A stretch of DNA of 64,000 nucleotides. Source: Vandiemenella viatica. Taxonomy: Eukaryota; Arthropoda; Insecta; Orthoptera; Morabidae. Position 1 is the first letter of the stretch, and every line of letters starts with the position of its first letter. The stretch lies in the NCBI GenBank assembly GCA_031002005.1, contig JARYHS010008074.1:269143930-269207929 (forward strand), written 5' to 3'. The notes below the pieces were generated by a model that was given only the letters and a program-made list of their open reading frames with translations, was not told the DNA's origin and did not search any database. Both the position numbers and the translations under genes were made by a program. Shown piece after piece: positions 44,729 through 55,400 of the stretch.

Positions 44729-44906
44729 ACGCATGCTTCTGCTAGCTTTGTAGTCACGTGACTTGCACTCCTGACTCACTAACGGCGGGCATCTAGACTT
44801 CCGCACTATTGTCGGAAACCCTCTTTGTTAATGACGCACCGATATTACCATTCTGACACCGGTTTGCACATTCCAGACACCAGCTCGTTTCTTTTTCAGT
44901 GTTCAT

Positions 44907-45440
44907 TATATATGATGGAGATGATTTGAACAACAGTGAACCGGAAAAAGAAGTTGATGTCTACATTGATGACTTAAGTGAGGACAGAATTTGATAGCGA
45001 TTTGAATAATTTGAAATCAAATAAGGCAGTTGGAACTGATGAGATTCCTGCAGAACTTCTTAAATCCCTTGGAGAATAAGGAATCAAAAGATTATTCAAA
45101 CTTATATCAAAAATTTATGAAACAGGTGAGATTCACACTGATTTTAATAAACGTATCATCTTCACACTTCCGAAGAAAGGTACAAACTGAAAGATGTGAG
45201 AATTATCGCACGAAAAGTCTGACATCACATGCTTCAGAATTACTGACCAGAATAATATACAGAAGAATGGAAAGTGTATTAGAAGGGATAATAGGTGAAG
45301 ATTGGTTTGGGTTTAGGAAAAATCGCGGTACAACAGAAGCGATTCTGGATTTAAGATTAACACTTGAAGGGAAGATCAAGGCATTTGTTGATTTATAAAA
45401 AGCTTTTGAAAATTTTAGGAGGGACAATATGTTCAAAATT
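44907..45440 (+). pseudogene. LINE reverse transcriptase, N-terminal half
   Basis: The plus strand reads FDSDLNNLKSNKAVGTDEIP and ELLKSL (about 44995-45075), then SKIYETGEIHTDFNK (about 45105-45150), SHASELLTRIIYRRMESVLE (45217-45280), EDWFGFRKNRGTTEAILDL (45297-45352), IKAFVDL and a stop (45398), with KAFENFRRDNMFKILKK following. Motif order is that of non-LTR RT with 'GTDEIP' and 'FGFR.GRGT'. Two or three frameshifts. Confidence 0.75.
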
Positions 45441-45481
45441 TTAAAGAAGTAGGGTCTAAAACACCGAGATAGAAGAATACT

Positions 45482-46328
45482 TTATCCATCTATATCTATA
45501 AAACGAAAACCAGATATATTGGTGTTATAAAAACTCGGAAACTGCGGAGCAGATTTCGATAGAGTTTTTGATGTTTTAAAGCTTAGAATCTTAATTCAGT
45601 TGTTTGGCACGTCATGTTTCAACGTTAAATAACGAAGGAGCATTAAATGAAATTCTGAACGTATAATGGCAAATCCCAAAAATTGAAAGATTAGATGTTC
45701 CATACTTAGCACTAAACACGCAACTAAATGTCTCTAACAATAGTCTTTAATGAAAGCAATAAGATAACTTTACAATAATAACTATTTTGCATACTAAACA
45801 AAACTGGAGAATTCTTTCTTTTAATTTGGGATATTCAATTTTTAAATGCCATAGATAGCCGTAAAAACAAGACAATGTCTTTGGCCATCAGCATTATTCT
45901 TCTGTTTACGATAATATTATTCCGAATTCACTTTTGATATTTGTATAAAACGCCGAATCTGTGGAGGTAAAGTATTTGGCGTTTCGAGCAAAAAGTATAT
46001 CTATTCACTTCGCAATTGAATCAAATGTGAGTTTCTAACATAATCTAGCGTTGTTCAGCAAAGTAGTAATGCAATTTCTCAACCAAATTAACGAAGCTTG
46101 ATATACATGGATCTTTTCGGACCACTGAAAACAGTGTTCGTACAAATAAACTTCAACCCATCCGTTTCTTGGTAGGGGGCGGGTGAATCTAGGATTGATT
46201 TAATTCCGAAAAATGTTGGCGCGAATTTTATGAAACTTTGTACAAATGTTGTTCATTGCGGGAATAAAAATAGGGTACGGTTAAATCTACGCCAACTATA
46301 CTGGGCAACGCCGGGAACTCCGCTAGTA
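45482..46328. mobile_element. Insertion of an RTE-like non-autonomous sequence in the LINE RT
   Basis: The RT reading stops at RDRRILY (about 45482) and resumes at NLHMNQVAITKVENHERHAS (46329). The sequence between starts ATCCATCTATATCTATAAAA and ends with GGGCAACGCCGGGAACTCCG and CTAGTAA. This ending is a common terminus of RTE-derived tails in insects. No ORF is recognised inside. Confidence 0.6.
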
Positions 46329-46935
46329 ACCTTCATATGAATCAAGTTGCAATAACAAAAGTAGAGAATCATGAGAGACACGCATCAGTAAAAAGGGTGT
46401 GGGACAAGTTTGTAGTCTATCCCCATTAATATTCAACTTGTATGTAGAAGAAACAACGGAGGAATTGAAAGAAAGATTTAAATGTGGCAAAGATTTCAAG
46501 GAGGAAAAATCAGAAAGCTACGATTTGCTGATAATGTTTTCTTGTTAGCAGAACAGGTTGAGGATATTGACAAGTTACTGAATGACATGAACAAAATACT
46601 GAAGGAAGATTTTGGACTAAATATAAACCAAAGCAAGACAAAAGTGATGAATTGCAGCAGAAATTATACCAATAATAGTAGATTAAATACAAAAATATGG
46701 TTGTATGCGACAGAAGGAGTTAATGACTTTCGCTACTTGGGAAGTAAAATTACAACCGATGGCCGAATCAGGAATGATGTTAAAGGCAGAACAGCACTAG
46801 CAAAAAGAATTCTCATGAAAATAGAGATATTTTAATTTCAAATATTAATCTAGGGCTCAGAAAGAACTTTTTCAAACTCTGTGTGTGGAGCACAGCACTT
46901 TATGGCAGCGAAGCATAGGCTTAGGAATACCAGAA
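46329..46935 (+). pseudogene. LINE reverse transcriptase, core and thumb
   Basis: ASVKKGVGQVCSLSPLIFNL (about 46386-46440) matches 'GV.QGC.LSP.LFN'; the frame 46482-46835 then gives KIRKLRFADNVFLLAEQVED. The catalytic pair that should be FADD is FADN, so one Asp is lost. GLNINQSKTKVM, FRYLGSKITTDGR and, after a stop, LCVWSTALYGSEA (46875-46915) follow as usual. Confidence 0.8.
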
Positions 46936-48150
46936 TGCCAGTTGATGGTCTAAGGTAAGGTAAGGTCAAGCTCTAGTGGAGGCAGAGGTTAATATTTCCA
47001 TAACTGACCTGTGCCACTGTCAGACCAGTTTTACTTCCCCGAAGAGTTGCCTTCGGGCTACTCACTAAACACGCAGGTGAGTGGGCATGGAGAGTCGTTC
47101 AGCTTGGAAAAATGACAAACAGCTGAGCAGTTACCATTCCTCTGTACATCTATTTTCCGGTATTTTTTTTTGGAGTTTTCAGTTTTATGAACTAAACATC
47201 GAAGATGTGTTTTGGATGTGGTAAAATTCGGTATGTGAATAATACTAGGTTTCTGCCTTAATATTTGTTTTTTCATAATTTGAATGATGCACAAATTTAT
47301 TTTAAAAAGCAGTAAAACTTTAAATCGCATTAACTAAAACACTAAATTTAATTCTTTTATCGAATCTATAAGGTGGTTCACTAGGAACACTTCATAATGT
47401 AGCTATTAATAATAAGCCATCCTTTATAACAAATTAAGGAACTTTACAGTTTTCAAAGCAGACCAAGACATAGGTTGTAAGTAATGGTATATGGCGTTGT
47501 GATGATTCTGGGAGTAAGAGCTCCGTATTTTCTTTCTGAGGCCTAGTTAATAGAGGCTAGTACCACGCTCTGGCTGCTTTTAACCTCAAGGAGTTTCCGT
47601 CCAGGAACTCATTTGACAGTAGCCTGGAGAAGTTTGGGGAGTTGTTCCAAATGTAACTTCATAGATTAATCATCCACTTCATAGAGATTCCCTTCGTGAA
47701 ATATGCTGTCAGTGAAAAATCAGAAATAGATAACTCCGCTAAACTCTACCAATACGTTATTATTTAACGATGAACTTATACAGTCCTTTTGTAATGATAG
47801 TTACTGTGCTATGTATCATGCACCGTGCTAGCTTTGTTACGTGCCTGGTACTTGATGTATAGAAAAAGGCCGGCTGTAACAAACAAAAAATATTTTGGAA
47901 TTTCATTTTTAGTATGGTTCACATACGGCAAAGAAAGCTGATTGTATTCAAACTGCAGAAGCTGAGAACAAAAGCGTCATTTTTATCTATCTCCCCCCAG
48001 CCTAAGTGCTTTTATTAAATCTTTCTGTAATATTGTTTTATCTCTTTTTACAGAGAGCAAAACGATAAAAATCACTAGTATGTACTGTTCAACCTTGTTG
48101 GATCTGTGTGGTTATGGTTATCAGAAGCTAAATACGACTTAAGAAATCTT
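46936..48150. other. Stretch without recognised genes
   Basis: A small GGTAAGGTAAGG direct repeat is at 46952-46965. Otherwise I see only AT-rich sequence with no motif or family resemblance. The SINE at 48162 begins after it. Confidence 0.5.
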
Positions 48151-48161
48151 TACGAAACGTG

Positions 48162-48360
48162 GTGAGTGAACGGATACGCTCTAACCTCGCACTCGGGAGG
48201 ATGCGGGTTCGAAACCCCATCCGGGCATCCAGATTTGGGTTTTCCATGGTTTCCCCAAATAATTCCAGGCGAATGCAGGGATGCTTCCTTCAAAATGTCG
48301 TGGCCGAGTTCCTTGAGGTCGAGGAGGCGTAAAGTCATAAACAAACAATAATAATAATAA
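48162..48360 (+). repeat. SINE copy, followed by a second partial copy to 48510
   Basis: The first copy has the head with GGGTTCGAAACCCC (48203-48216), the core GATTTGGGTTTTCCATGG, CAGGCGAATGCAGG and an (ATA)n tail at 48345-48360. A second, 5'-truncated body follows at about 48430-48500 (CACTGTTTCCCGAAATCACT, CAGGCGAATGCGG). Both lie in plus orientation. Confidence 0.75.
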
Positions 48361-48955
48361 GCCATTATTAAACGCGGTAGTTGAATGATACTTTGTCCGA
48401 CGTTGTCCTGGTATCCGAAAGGAAATACATATTTCGTTCTTCCACTGTTTCCCGAAATCACTCCAGGCGAATGCGGGGATGGTTCATTCACAAAGCCAAC
48501 GCCAGTTTTACATTCTCGTCCACTATCGTCTCCGAACTTCAATGATCTCGTCTTACAAGTTAGACGATCCTCCATCCCCCCCCCCCCCCCAAGTAATTCT
48601 TGGATGATGCATGTTAAGAAAAAATTTCTTATTCCTGTGGTAGGAAAATAAATCAACTGCTAACGTCGAAAGACAACTTTCTAGTGATAAAAGGATGTCA
48701 TAATTAATGACAGTTAGCTTTGAACTAGGCAAAAGTTCTAGACTATCTGAGTAAACATGATGATCTACTGTAAACTTACATATAGGTTTCAGAACCGGGT
48801 CTAATGTTTTTTACGGTTCAGAAGAATTGTTTATTTACTTCAGTTTAAATCTTGGTAAATTGTTTAACCCAGATTAGTGACTGTATCTAACTGACACTTT
48901 CAGGAAGTTGAAAATTCAACATTCTAATTCTACTGTACTGCAAGGACGACATTAC

Positions 48956-49386
48956 CTGGTCTGAAAGAAGAAGTCGATGTCGTGAACACGCTGGACGAGA
49001 GCCCTGATGGCTCCGAATCGTGCGACACTGAAAACGACGCCGACGATTGCAGTGATCATGATGGAGATTAGATCGCAGAATGTGACGACTACCGAGGTAG
49101 TGGTCTTCATGCGTACTGTATGAGGAGAGCCACCTCGGAATGTCCGCAGGTCGCTGAGTAGTCCGGCCAGTGTCACTGTCACGATGGCTGCCAGCAACAA
49201 CAGCGAGTAGACGAGAGCTGGAGCCGAAAATCTCACGACTGCCCCGGCGCCGGCGCCGGGGCGTCGCGACACCACTGCGGGTGCCATGCCCACTGCGCGG
49301 GACACGCAGAACACCACCGCCGACCACGAGTAGAAGTCCTCGGGGACCTGTACCGGCGCGGCGGCACCAGACCCGCTCTCAGACAT
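48956..49386 (-). CDS. Gustatory receptor (7tm_7 family), first coding exon
   Basis: ATG at 49386 opens MSESGSGAAAPVQVPEDFYS. The exon covers about 143 codons and ends at a CCAG|GTAATG donor (48955/48956). Membrane segments are near residues 20-37 (WSAVVFCVSRAVGMAP), 52-76 (FSAPALVYSLLLLAAIVTVT) and 92-120 (VVVTFCDLISIMITAIVGVV). The opening 'DFY....V....R..G..P' and the closing 'L...VHDIDF' fit the N-terminal third of insect Gr taste channels. A TTTGCAG acceptor lies 17 bases upstream of the ATG, so an untranslated exon may precede. Later exons should be on the minus strand below 48950; none was found, perhaps because of long introns. The exon is GC-rich (CGGCGCCGG repeats), unlike the AT-rich surroundings. 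Confidence 0.8.
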
Positions 49387-49399
49387 CGTGCCAGGTGAT

Positions 49400-50519
49400 T
49401 GATCTGCAAAGAGAATTTTTGATATCAGTGCTGACTTACCCTTACAAGACCGTTGAGCGATTCACAGAAACTGTGCAAATGGCCGAAGGCCGTATTAGCA
49501 GCAAATGATTTTTTTATCGAAGCTGAAGGTCTGGTGTAGCGATCCAAGTCCAAGATAAATGTATACCAGGGGACACAGGGAGAGGGGGGGAGGAGAGGAT
49601 CTTACAATGTGGGACAAAGTGGCCGCAGCTTTATGCTGTCCAAACAGCTTCCAAGAAACAATTAGTTCCAAGGGTTGGAAAGGGAAATGAGAGCTCTATC
49701 TCCGTCAGTCTCTTGTGATGTCCCATGCTCCGGTAGCAGGTTCCCATATCTTTTAGCTCATTTATTCTTATATTTATAACTAGCTGATACCCGCGACTTC
49801 GTGGATTAAGAATTTAGTTGCCAGCATTGAATACAAAAAGCTGTTGGTAACGTAGCCGGCATAATATGACAGCAGTCGGCATAATATGACAGGAATGCCA
49901 TCACTATATAGTTCTGTTGTCGAACCTGTCACATGAATAGAATCAATTTTCAACATATTTAAAACAGAAAAACAAACGAAGGTGCGGGGATGTACGGAGG
50001 GGGAGGGGGTGGGGGTCGGGAGAGGTTTAACTAAGGGCAGTTTTATTTCAGCTTGGTCTTTTCTTTTTTCTTCGGCATGAGCATCCAATTATTGGGTTCT
50101 AATAACTTCAGCTGGGCGTGCTCTGCTAGAACTATAGCTTAGGCCAGTTTACGCAAGGCATGTCAAAAAAGAAGGCAAAATAAACTGGTACCAGAAACAT
50201 TTAAGCAGACACAAAGTAATACTACATTGAAAATCGACATCATTACTAAATAATAAGTTTTGTCTCTAAACGGAATTTAGTAACAAATCATACACTAACA
50301 TATTGCGCAAGAAGCACAGCTTGAGTAACCGACGTAACATTACAGACTAATACACACAGCCGTCTCTCTGTAACCATTCGATAAGTTCTCAAAATTTCTT
50401 GACTACAACTGTTATTCATACCGAAAAAAATGTTCTGTGCCCTTCCTGCAGCTACAAAGCATTCCCTTGTCAAATTCGATCAATATCGGTATAGCCATTT
50501 AGACGTCAAAACGTTACAA
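49400..50519. other. Stretch without recognised genes
   Basis: No coding similarity. An RTE-like terminus, CTAGCTGATACCCGCGACTT, occurs at 49782-49801 and a G-rich run at 49988-50030. The 60-codon-class open frames here match no family I know. Confidence 0.5.
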
Positions 50520-51840
50520 AAAGACAGAGACTTACTTCCGCATTTATATTATTATTAGTGCAGATCACACACACACTGACTGCTAGAGTAACAACCCCTG
50601 ATGGATCAATATAACGTAAAAAAGTCTACACCTCCAGCATTGCTAGACTACCTACAATTTGCCTCGCATTACACCCTTAAATTTGTGAAATCTACAATTT
50701 AACATGTAATCCGAACAACCGACGGTACAGGCGTGACTCATACGATCAAACACAATTTTTGATAGCTTTTGCTTCCACAGAGATTTGAACTGGAGACCAC
50801 GCTCCTAACATCAGTAATCAAGCGATTTAGCCACTGAGCTGCAAGATCCCTGTATGGTAAGGTAGTACAGAGACCTACACATCCTACGCGTCTGTCTACC
50901 GGCGTTCAGTATTTAAAAAAAATTATATGACAACATGTATTATTTATACAGAAAAAGTATGCTATGTCCATGCTAATGCCAAATAAGAACTCTTCGTCAA
51001 ATCTCATCACGATCGGATTATTCGTTTAGCCCAAGAAACGTAACAAACAGACAGAGAAACAGAGCCATCCTGATCTGGGTTTTCCATGGTTTCCCTAGAT
51101 CGCTCCAGGCGAATGCTGGGATGGTTCCTCACAATAGCCCATGGGCGCCACCTGCCATATCCCGTATATCCCTTTCAAACTATTACCCTTCTTGATAGGT
51201 GCAATGCACCCTCCGCCAAACACTTTTAGTGAATCGTGGAGTAATTGTAATAGTAGTAGTAATAGTAATAGTTACTTTCGCATTTATAACATTAGTATAG
51301 ATTAATGGAGATAACATACACACTGACTGCGAGAGCAACAACCCCTGAGGGATCAATATAATGTAAAAAAGTGTAAACCTACAGCATTGCTAGACTACAT
51401 ACGATTTGTCTCGTATTGCCCCCCCCCCCCTAAATTTATGGTATCTACAGTTTAACATGCAACCGACGGTTCAGGCGTGACTCATAAATCAAAAACCTTT
51501 GCTTCCACCACAATTTGAACCAGAGACCACGCTCCAAACATCAATAAGAAAGCGCTTTAACCACTGAGCTACCAGACCGCTATGTGTACAAGTAGTACAG
51601 AGACTTACATATCCTACAGTATGTGTCTGTCTATCACCGTTCAGTAATTTTTCAAAATTATATGACAACATGTATTATTTCTACAGAAAAAAGTATGCTA
51701 TGTCCATCCTAATGTCCAATAGCTTCTCCTCGTCAAATTTCATCATGATCGGTTTAGTCGTTTAGTCCAAGAAACGTAACAAACAGACAGAGAGACAGAT
51801 AGATAGAGTTACTTTCGCATTTATAATATTAGTATAGATA
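50520..51840. repeat. Tandemly duplicated composite: reverse tRNA-SINE plus RTE-like tail
   Basis: Unit A (about 50520-51290) and unit B (about 51290-51840) share long matches: CACACTGACTGC, AACAACCCCTGA, CAGCATTGCTAGACTAC, the minus-strand tRNA-like GGTCTGGTAGCTCAGTGG-type head (50790-50850, 51500-51580), GTAGTACAGAGAC, TATGACAACATGTATTATTT, and a tail CAAGAAACGTAACAAACAG plus GTTACTTTCGCATTTATA. The tail lies on plus and the tRNA-like head on minus. Unit A has a SINE body inserted in its tail. Confidence 0.7.
51065..51275 (+). repeat. SINE body inserted in the RTE-like tail of unit A
   Basis: GATCTGGGTTTTCCATGG and CAGGCGAATGCTGGGATGG are the core of the window's main SINE. The head is missing. 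It ends in a (AGTAATAGT)n-like tail at 51250-51272. It interrupts the otherwise matching unit A tail between AAACAGAG and TTACTTTCGC. Confidence 0.7.
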
Positions 51841-52039
51841 CATAGCACACTTATAAAAATGATAAAACACAAAAACTTTAAGAAACTCGGTTATGTCGTA
51901 AACATAAACACATATGGCGTGGAATAGACTGTAGCATAAAGAAACCGAAACACAACGCCATCTACTGGATGGTTACCCAACCTAGATAACCAAGAGTTGT
52001 GTCGATAAATTAACACATTGCCGTCTGTTAGAAACTTAT

Positions 52040-52346
52040 GGAACTATAATAATAATTTCGTGTGGTCGTAATGACCTGGTGACGGGGTTTCCGTTGGCTG
52101 CGCATTCCACCCCAATCGTAACTGCCTTAACCTAGTCCGCCAATCCTGCTGGGTATAAGGAACTTACAGTTTAACGTGGAAGCCGAAACACGGTAACGTC
52201 CTGGCGTACTTCACATTACACAGCAAGCTACGCCAGAGTGTAACCCGGGTTAAGTGCCTACGAAAATCCCCACTGAGACAGGGATTCGAACCGGAAACTT
52301 TTCGATCCCCAGTCAGACGCCTTAACCACTGAGCTACCAGACCGTT
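52040..52346 (-). repeat. tRNA-derived SINE, second family, longest copy
   Basis: Read on the minus strand, GGTCTGGTAGCTCAGTGGTT (A-box) is followed by a GGTTCGAATCCCTGTCTC B-box (52284-52345), then a body with AACCCGGGTTACACTCTGG and GGTGACGGGG-type sequence toward 52060. A tRNA-like head with conserved boxes means pol III transcription when active. The same head type recurs at 50790-50850 and 51500-51580. Confidence 0.7.
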
Positions 52347-52439
52347 CGAACTTACAAATAATTGTCCATTGTCCTATGACAAATAGTTAATGATCATTTA
52401 ACTCGTAATAATAAATATTGAGGTCAATAATCGAGATAA

Positions 52440-52740
52440 AAACTATCCTATCTTTTGATTCCCGTGAGGGGTTGGTAGTCCCCCATCGGGTGCCTCCCCA
52501 GGTGGTGGATCGGGGAATGCCCCCCAGATATGGGTGGTACCGGGGAAATGATATACCCGGGGCGGACCAAAACTAGCACCTGCATTAGCAAGGCAAGCAG
52601 CTTGCCGAGTAGCTCCCGGGATAAGGAGACACCCTCTACCAAACACCAACGGCCTCTTGCAGGGCGGATGAGCGGGTAAAGAACCAGGGCAATCTCTTTC
52701 CCCACAGAGGAGAAATCATCCCTAAAGGCGGAGGAACCTG
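52440..52740 (+). promoter_or_regulatory. GC-rich structured 5' leader of the LINE
   Basis: The leader contains GGGGTTGGTAGTCCCCCATC, TGGATCGGGGAATGCCCCCC (a GGGG..CCCC pair) and further matched runs, and a later stem CCCCTC...GAGGGG at 52862-52888. Such compact GC-rich 5' regions in several LINE groups carry internal promoters or self-cleaving ribozymes; I only see the pairing potential. Confidence 0.4.
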
Positions 52741-52743
52741 TAG

Positions 52744-53690
52744 ATGGTCAACGGCATGAGAATGTGGAAGGCAATGGGAAACCACCACATTAAAGGTTCT
52801 AAAAGATTCCCTAGAAAGAGCATGGTGATGGCGCTTCAAGTAAAATGTTCCGGAGTAATATCCCCTCATTCGGATTTCCGGGAGGGGAATACATTGAAGC
52901 GTGGGAATGGGTTACAGAGAAGGGAGAGAATGAGCATAGGAACATGGAATTTTAGAACTCTCCTGCAAGCGGGAAAATCAAAGAATTTGAAACAGGATAT
53001 GAAGATAAATAAGTTGGACCTTTTAGGAATATGTGAAGTTAGATGGCGTGGGAATAGCGAATTCGAAAGCGGAGAGTATCACTGTTATTATTAGGGAGAG
53101 GAGAGGAGAGGGAATTTAGGAGTAGCCATTGTAATCAGGAAAGCTATGAAGAATAAAGAAATGAACGTGGAATGTATAAATGGTAGAATTATGTATATGA
53201 GACTAAAAGGAAAAAAGAAAGATATAGTTTTGATTCAAGTGTACATGCCGACAAGCCAGCACTCGGATGAGGAAGTGGAGTGATATTATAATGTGCTGGA
53301 GGAAATTATAGACAAGGAAAAGAGAAACTCTTGTTTTATGATGATGGGGGACTGGAATGCAGTATTTGGAGAGGGAAAGGATGAGGGAACAATTGGCAAG
53401 TATGGACTTGGTATGCGAAATGAGCGAGAAGAGATGCTGGTAAGCTTCTGTAAGGAAAATAAATTGGTAGTTGGAAACACTATTTTTGAAAATCACAAAA
53501 GAAGAAGATATACTTGTACCTCACCCTTTGAGGGAAAGAGGTATCAGATTGACTAGATGCTAATCCAGTACAGGTATAAGAATTGGTTAAAAAATGCAAA
53601 AACTTACCCAGGAGCTGTTGTTAATTCTGATCATAATCTTGTTGTAGCAGAAATAGAAACTGAAAATAGAAATAGAGACTAAAAAGAATT
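52744..53690 (+). pseudogene. LINE endonuclease (exonuclease/endonuclease/phosphatase fold)
   Basis: The frame from 52744 includes WKAMGNHHIKGSKRFP, then RMSIGTWNFRTLLQAGKSKN (the 'TWNVRTL' start of the fold), LLGICEVRWRG (the Glu-containing 'QE/CEVRW' motif) and, after a stop at 53094, MMMGDWNAVFGE (53342-53375, the G-D-x-N motif) and VVNSDHNLV (53616-53642, the S-D-H catalytic end). All four fold motifs survive. The nick it makes primes reverse transcription. Two stops and a frameshift disable it. Confidence 0.8.
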
Positions 53691-54391
53691 AAGAAATGGA
53701 AGATAGTAAAAAGGTTCAATACTGATGCTCTTAAAGAGGAAGGAAAAGGTAGAGAAATAGAAAAAATCTCTATAAATGAATGGGATAGAGGAAATATAAA
53801 TGAGAGTGTGGATGAAAAATGGGTAAGGATGAAGGAGAGTCTGAAAAGGGCTGCTGCAGAAGTAATAGGATTTAAGAAAAGCAGTAGAATAAAGAAAGAA
53901 TGGGTGACTGAAGCAATGCTACAGAAGATGAAAGAGGCACTGAGGAGGGGAGAAGGAAATACAGAAAATTAAATAATGAATTTAATAGAGAGGTGGAGAA
54001 AGCAAGAGAGAACTGGATGAGAAGTAAGTGTGAATAGATAGAGCAATTAGAAAGAGAGGGAAAATTTGACTTGATGTACAAAGAAACCATACAGATATGC
54101 TTTCAAGGAAAAAGAAGAACAGCGGCGCTGGTAGTGTAAAACAAGGATGGAACGTTAGCCAGAGAGGCTCATGAAATACAGAAAAGATGGAAAGAATATG
54201 TAGATCTGCAACACCGTCCGAAGGATTTGGCATTAGAAGAAGAAGAGAAAATCAGCAAGGAGGTGATGGGAGGCCATATCCTGGAGGTGGAGGCGGAGAA
54301 GGCTTTGGCAGAGATGAAGAACAAGAAAGCTGGTGGGATTGTGAGTGGTGATATGAGCTGCAAGAAGGAGGTAAAAACTAGAATGGCCTTT

Positions 54392-54533
54392 TGAAGGAAG
54401 AATCCCGGAATTTGCCTGGAGTGATTTGGGAAACCATGGAAAACCCAAATCTGGATGCCCGGACGGGGCTTCGAACCGCCGTCCTCCCGAATGAGAGGCC
54501 AGAACGTTAGCCGTTACACCACCACGCTCAGTT
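54392..54533 (-). repeat. SINE copy within the LINE
   Basis: The minus-strand copy has CATGGAAAACCCAAATCTGG reversed from the core, the B-box side GGGGCTTCGAACCGCCG and head GAACGTTAGCCGTTACACCA. It sits where the RT domain of the LINE has been lost. No clear target duplication was seen. Confidence 0.8.
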
Positions 54534-55284
54534 AAGGAATGAGGAAGTGCTGGAACGAATAGGAGAGAAAAGGTCACTCATAAAAACAATAAGCAACAGA
54601 AAAAAGAACTGGATTGGCCATGTGCTGGGGAACGGATACCTGCTTAAAACTACTATGGTGGGGACTGTAAACGGAGAGAAGAGAAGAAGTCGGCGAAGGA
54701 TGAAAATGATGGATGGTATAATGATAAACGGGAGATATATAGAAACTAAGAGAATTATGGAACAGAGGTAGGCGTGGAGGGCTGTCACTGAGCGTGGACC
54801 TGCCGAATAGCAGAGAACCCTTGATGATCTTTTAAGTTGGACCAAATTACACACAGTAAGCCAAATTTCATCAAAATCCATTAAGTAGTTTCGAAGTTTA
54901 TCTCGGACAAACATCGTGACGCGTGATTTTTGTATATATACAATATTAGCCACAAAACGAGCGAGTATATTTGCAGCACGAAAAAAAAAATGCGTCTGCG
55001 TCCCTGATTGGTGTAGGACGCCTTGACGAATACCTTAACGCGGTTGAATTCAATCGTTGTACTGTTCTCAAACAGATGCTTAGCAACTGGTGACTTCTGG
55101 AACTTCTGAAATAGGTATTGCCATCTTTAGCAGAGTTGACTGTCTGCACAACTTAGGCATTCCCGCCCATGCGAGAGATGCTGTATATTATAACTAATTT
55201 CAGTACAATATCTTTTTACGGTTTTGTGACTCGTCAATATTATAGGCGGAAAAGGGAGCAAGGAATAGGAAGCAAACGGCCATG

Positions 55285-55400
55285 GCCTTTCATCTCAACA
55301 TTCGCCTAGAGTGATTTCACGGAACACGCAAAAACTAAATCTGGATGACCGAACTGGGATTCGAATACTCGTCCTCTAGAATGCAAAGCGAGAGTACCAT
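55285..55400 (-). repeat. Worn SINE copy
   Basis: The minus-strand core ATTCGCCTAGAGTGATTT, AAACTAAATCTGGATGACCG and ACTGGGATTCGAATACTCG are recognisable but diverged relative to 54392-54533. Head and tail are incomplete. Confidence 0.6.

Larger units (their letters stand above)
42233..44906 (-). mobile_element. Mariner inserted in the LINE
   Basis: The left end has GGCTGGATCAAAAAGTTACG and the right end read in reverse has GAAAAAGAAACGAGCTGG, so both ends share AAAAAG..ACGAGC(C/T)GG. TA flanks each side (42231-42232 region and 44907-44908). The LINE reading is continuous across it. Transposase lies on the minus strand. A second element (43256-44728) has inserted between its promoter-side end and the ORF. 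Confidence 0.75.
42100..46935 (+). mobile_element. Endonuclease/RT-type LINE, multiply interrupted
   Basis: Coding pieces are ATDGKPLLSSEDRANQWKEY with IEKL (to 42232), then after the mariner YDGDDLNNSEPEKEVD (44907 on), the RT entry (45007-45440), and after another insertion (45482-46328) the RT core and thumb (46330-46935). The pieces join in frame order, IEKL + YDGDD, matching the 'W..Y...L...' linker before RT in this LINE type. It is related to the LINE at 52440-54935. All pieces contain stops. Confidence 0.75.
52440..54935 (+). mobile_element. Endonuclease-type LINE with RT domain missing
   Basis: A GC-rich 5' leader (52440-52740) precedes an open frame (from 52744), an apurinic-type endonuclease (52900-53680), a linker (53690-54385), a SINE (54392-54533) and the LINE C-terminus (NEEVLERIGEKRSLIKTISN, RKKNWIGHVLG, 54535-54780), then a 3' UTR to about 54935. 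The RT that should lie between linker and C-terminus is absent, so a deletion accompanies the SINE. The family is related to that at 42100-46935. Confidence 0.75.

Noticed and set aside
48887..49327. A 146-codon alternative minus frame over the Gr first exon
   Set aside because: It is Arg/Ser-rich and has no membrane segments; the overlapping frame with three membrane segments and proper splice borders is the coding one.
52284..52346. A functional tRNA gene on the minus strand
   Set aside because: The A- and B-box parts continue into a SINE body, and similar heads recur nearby with the same body.
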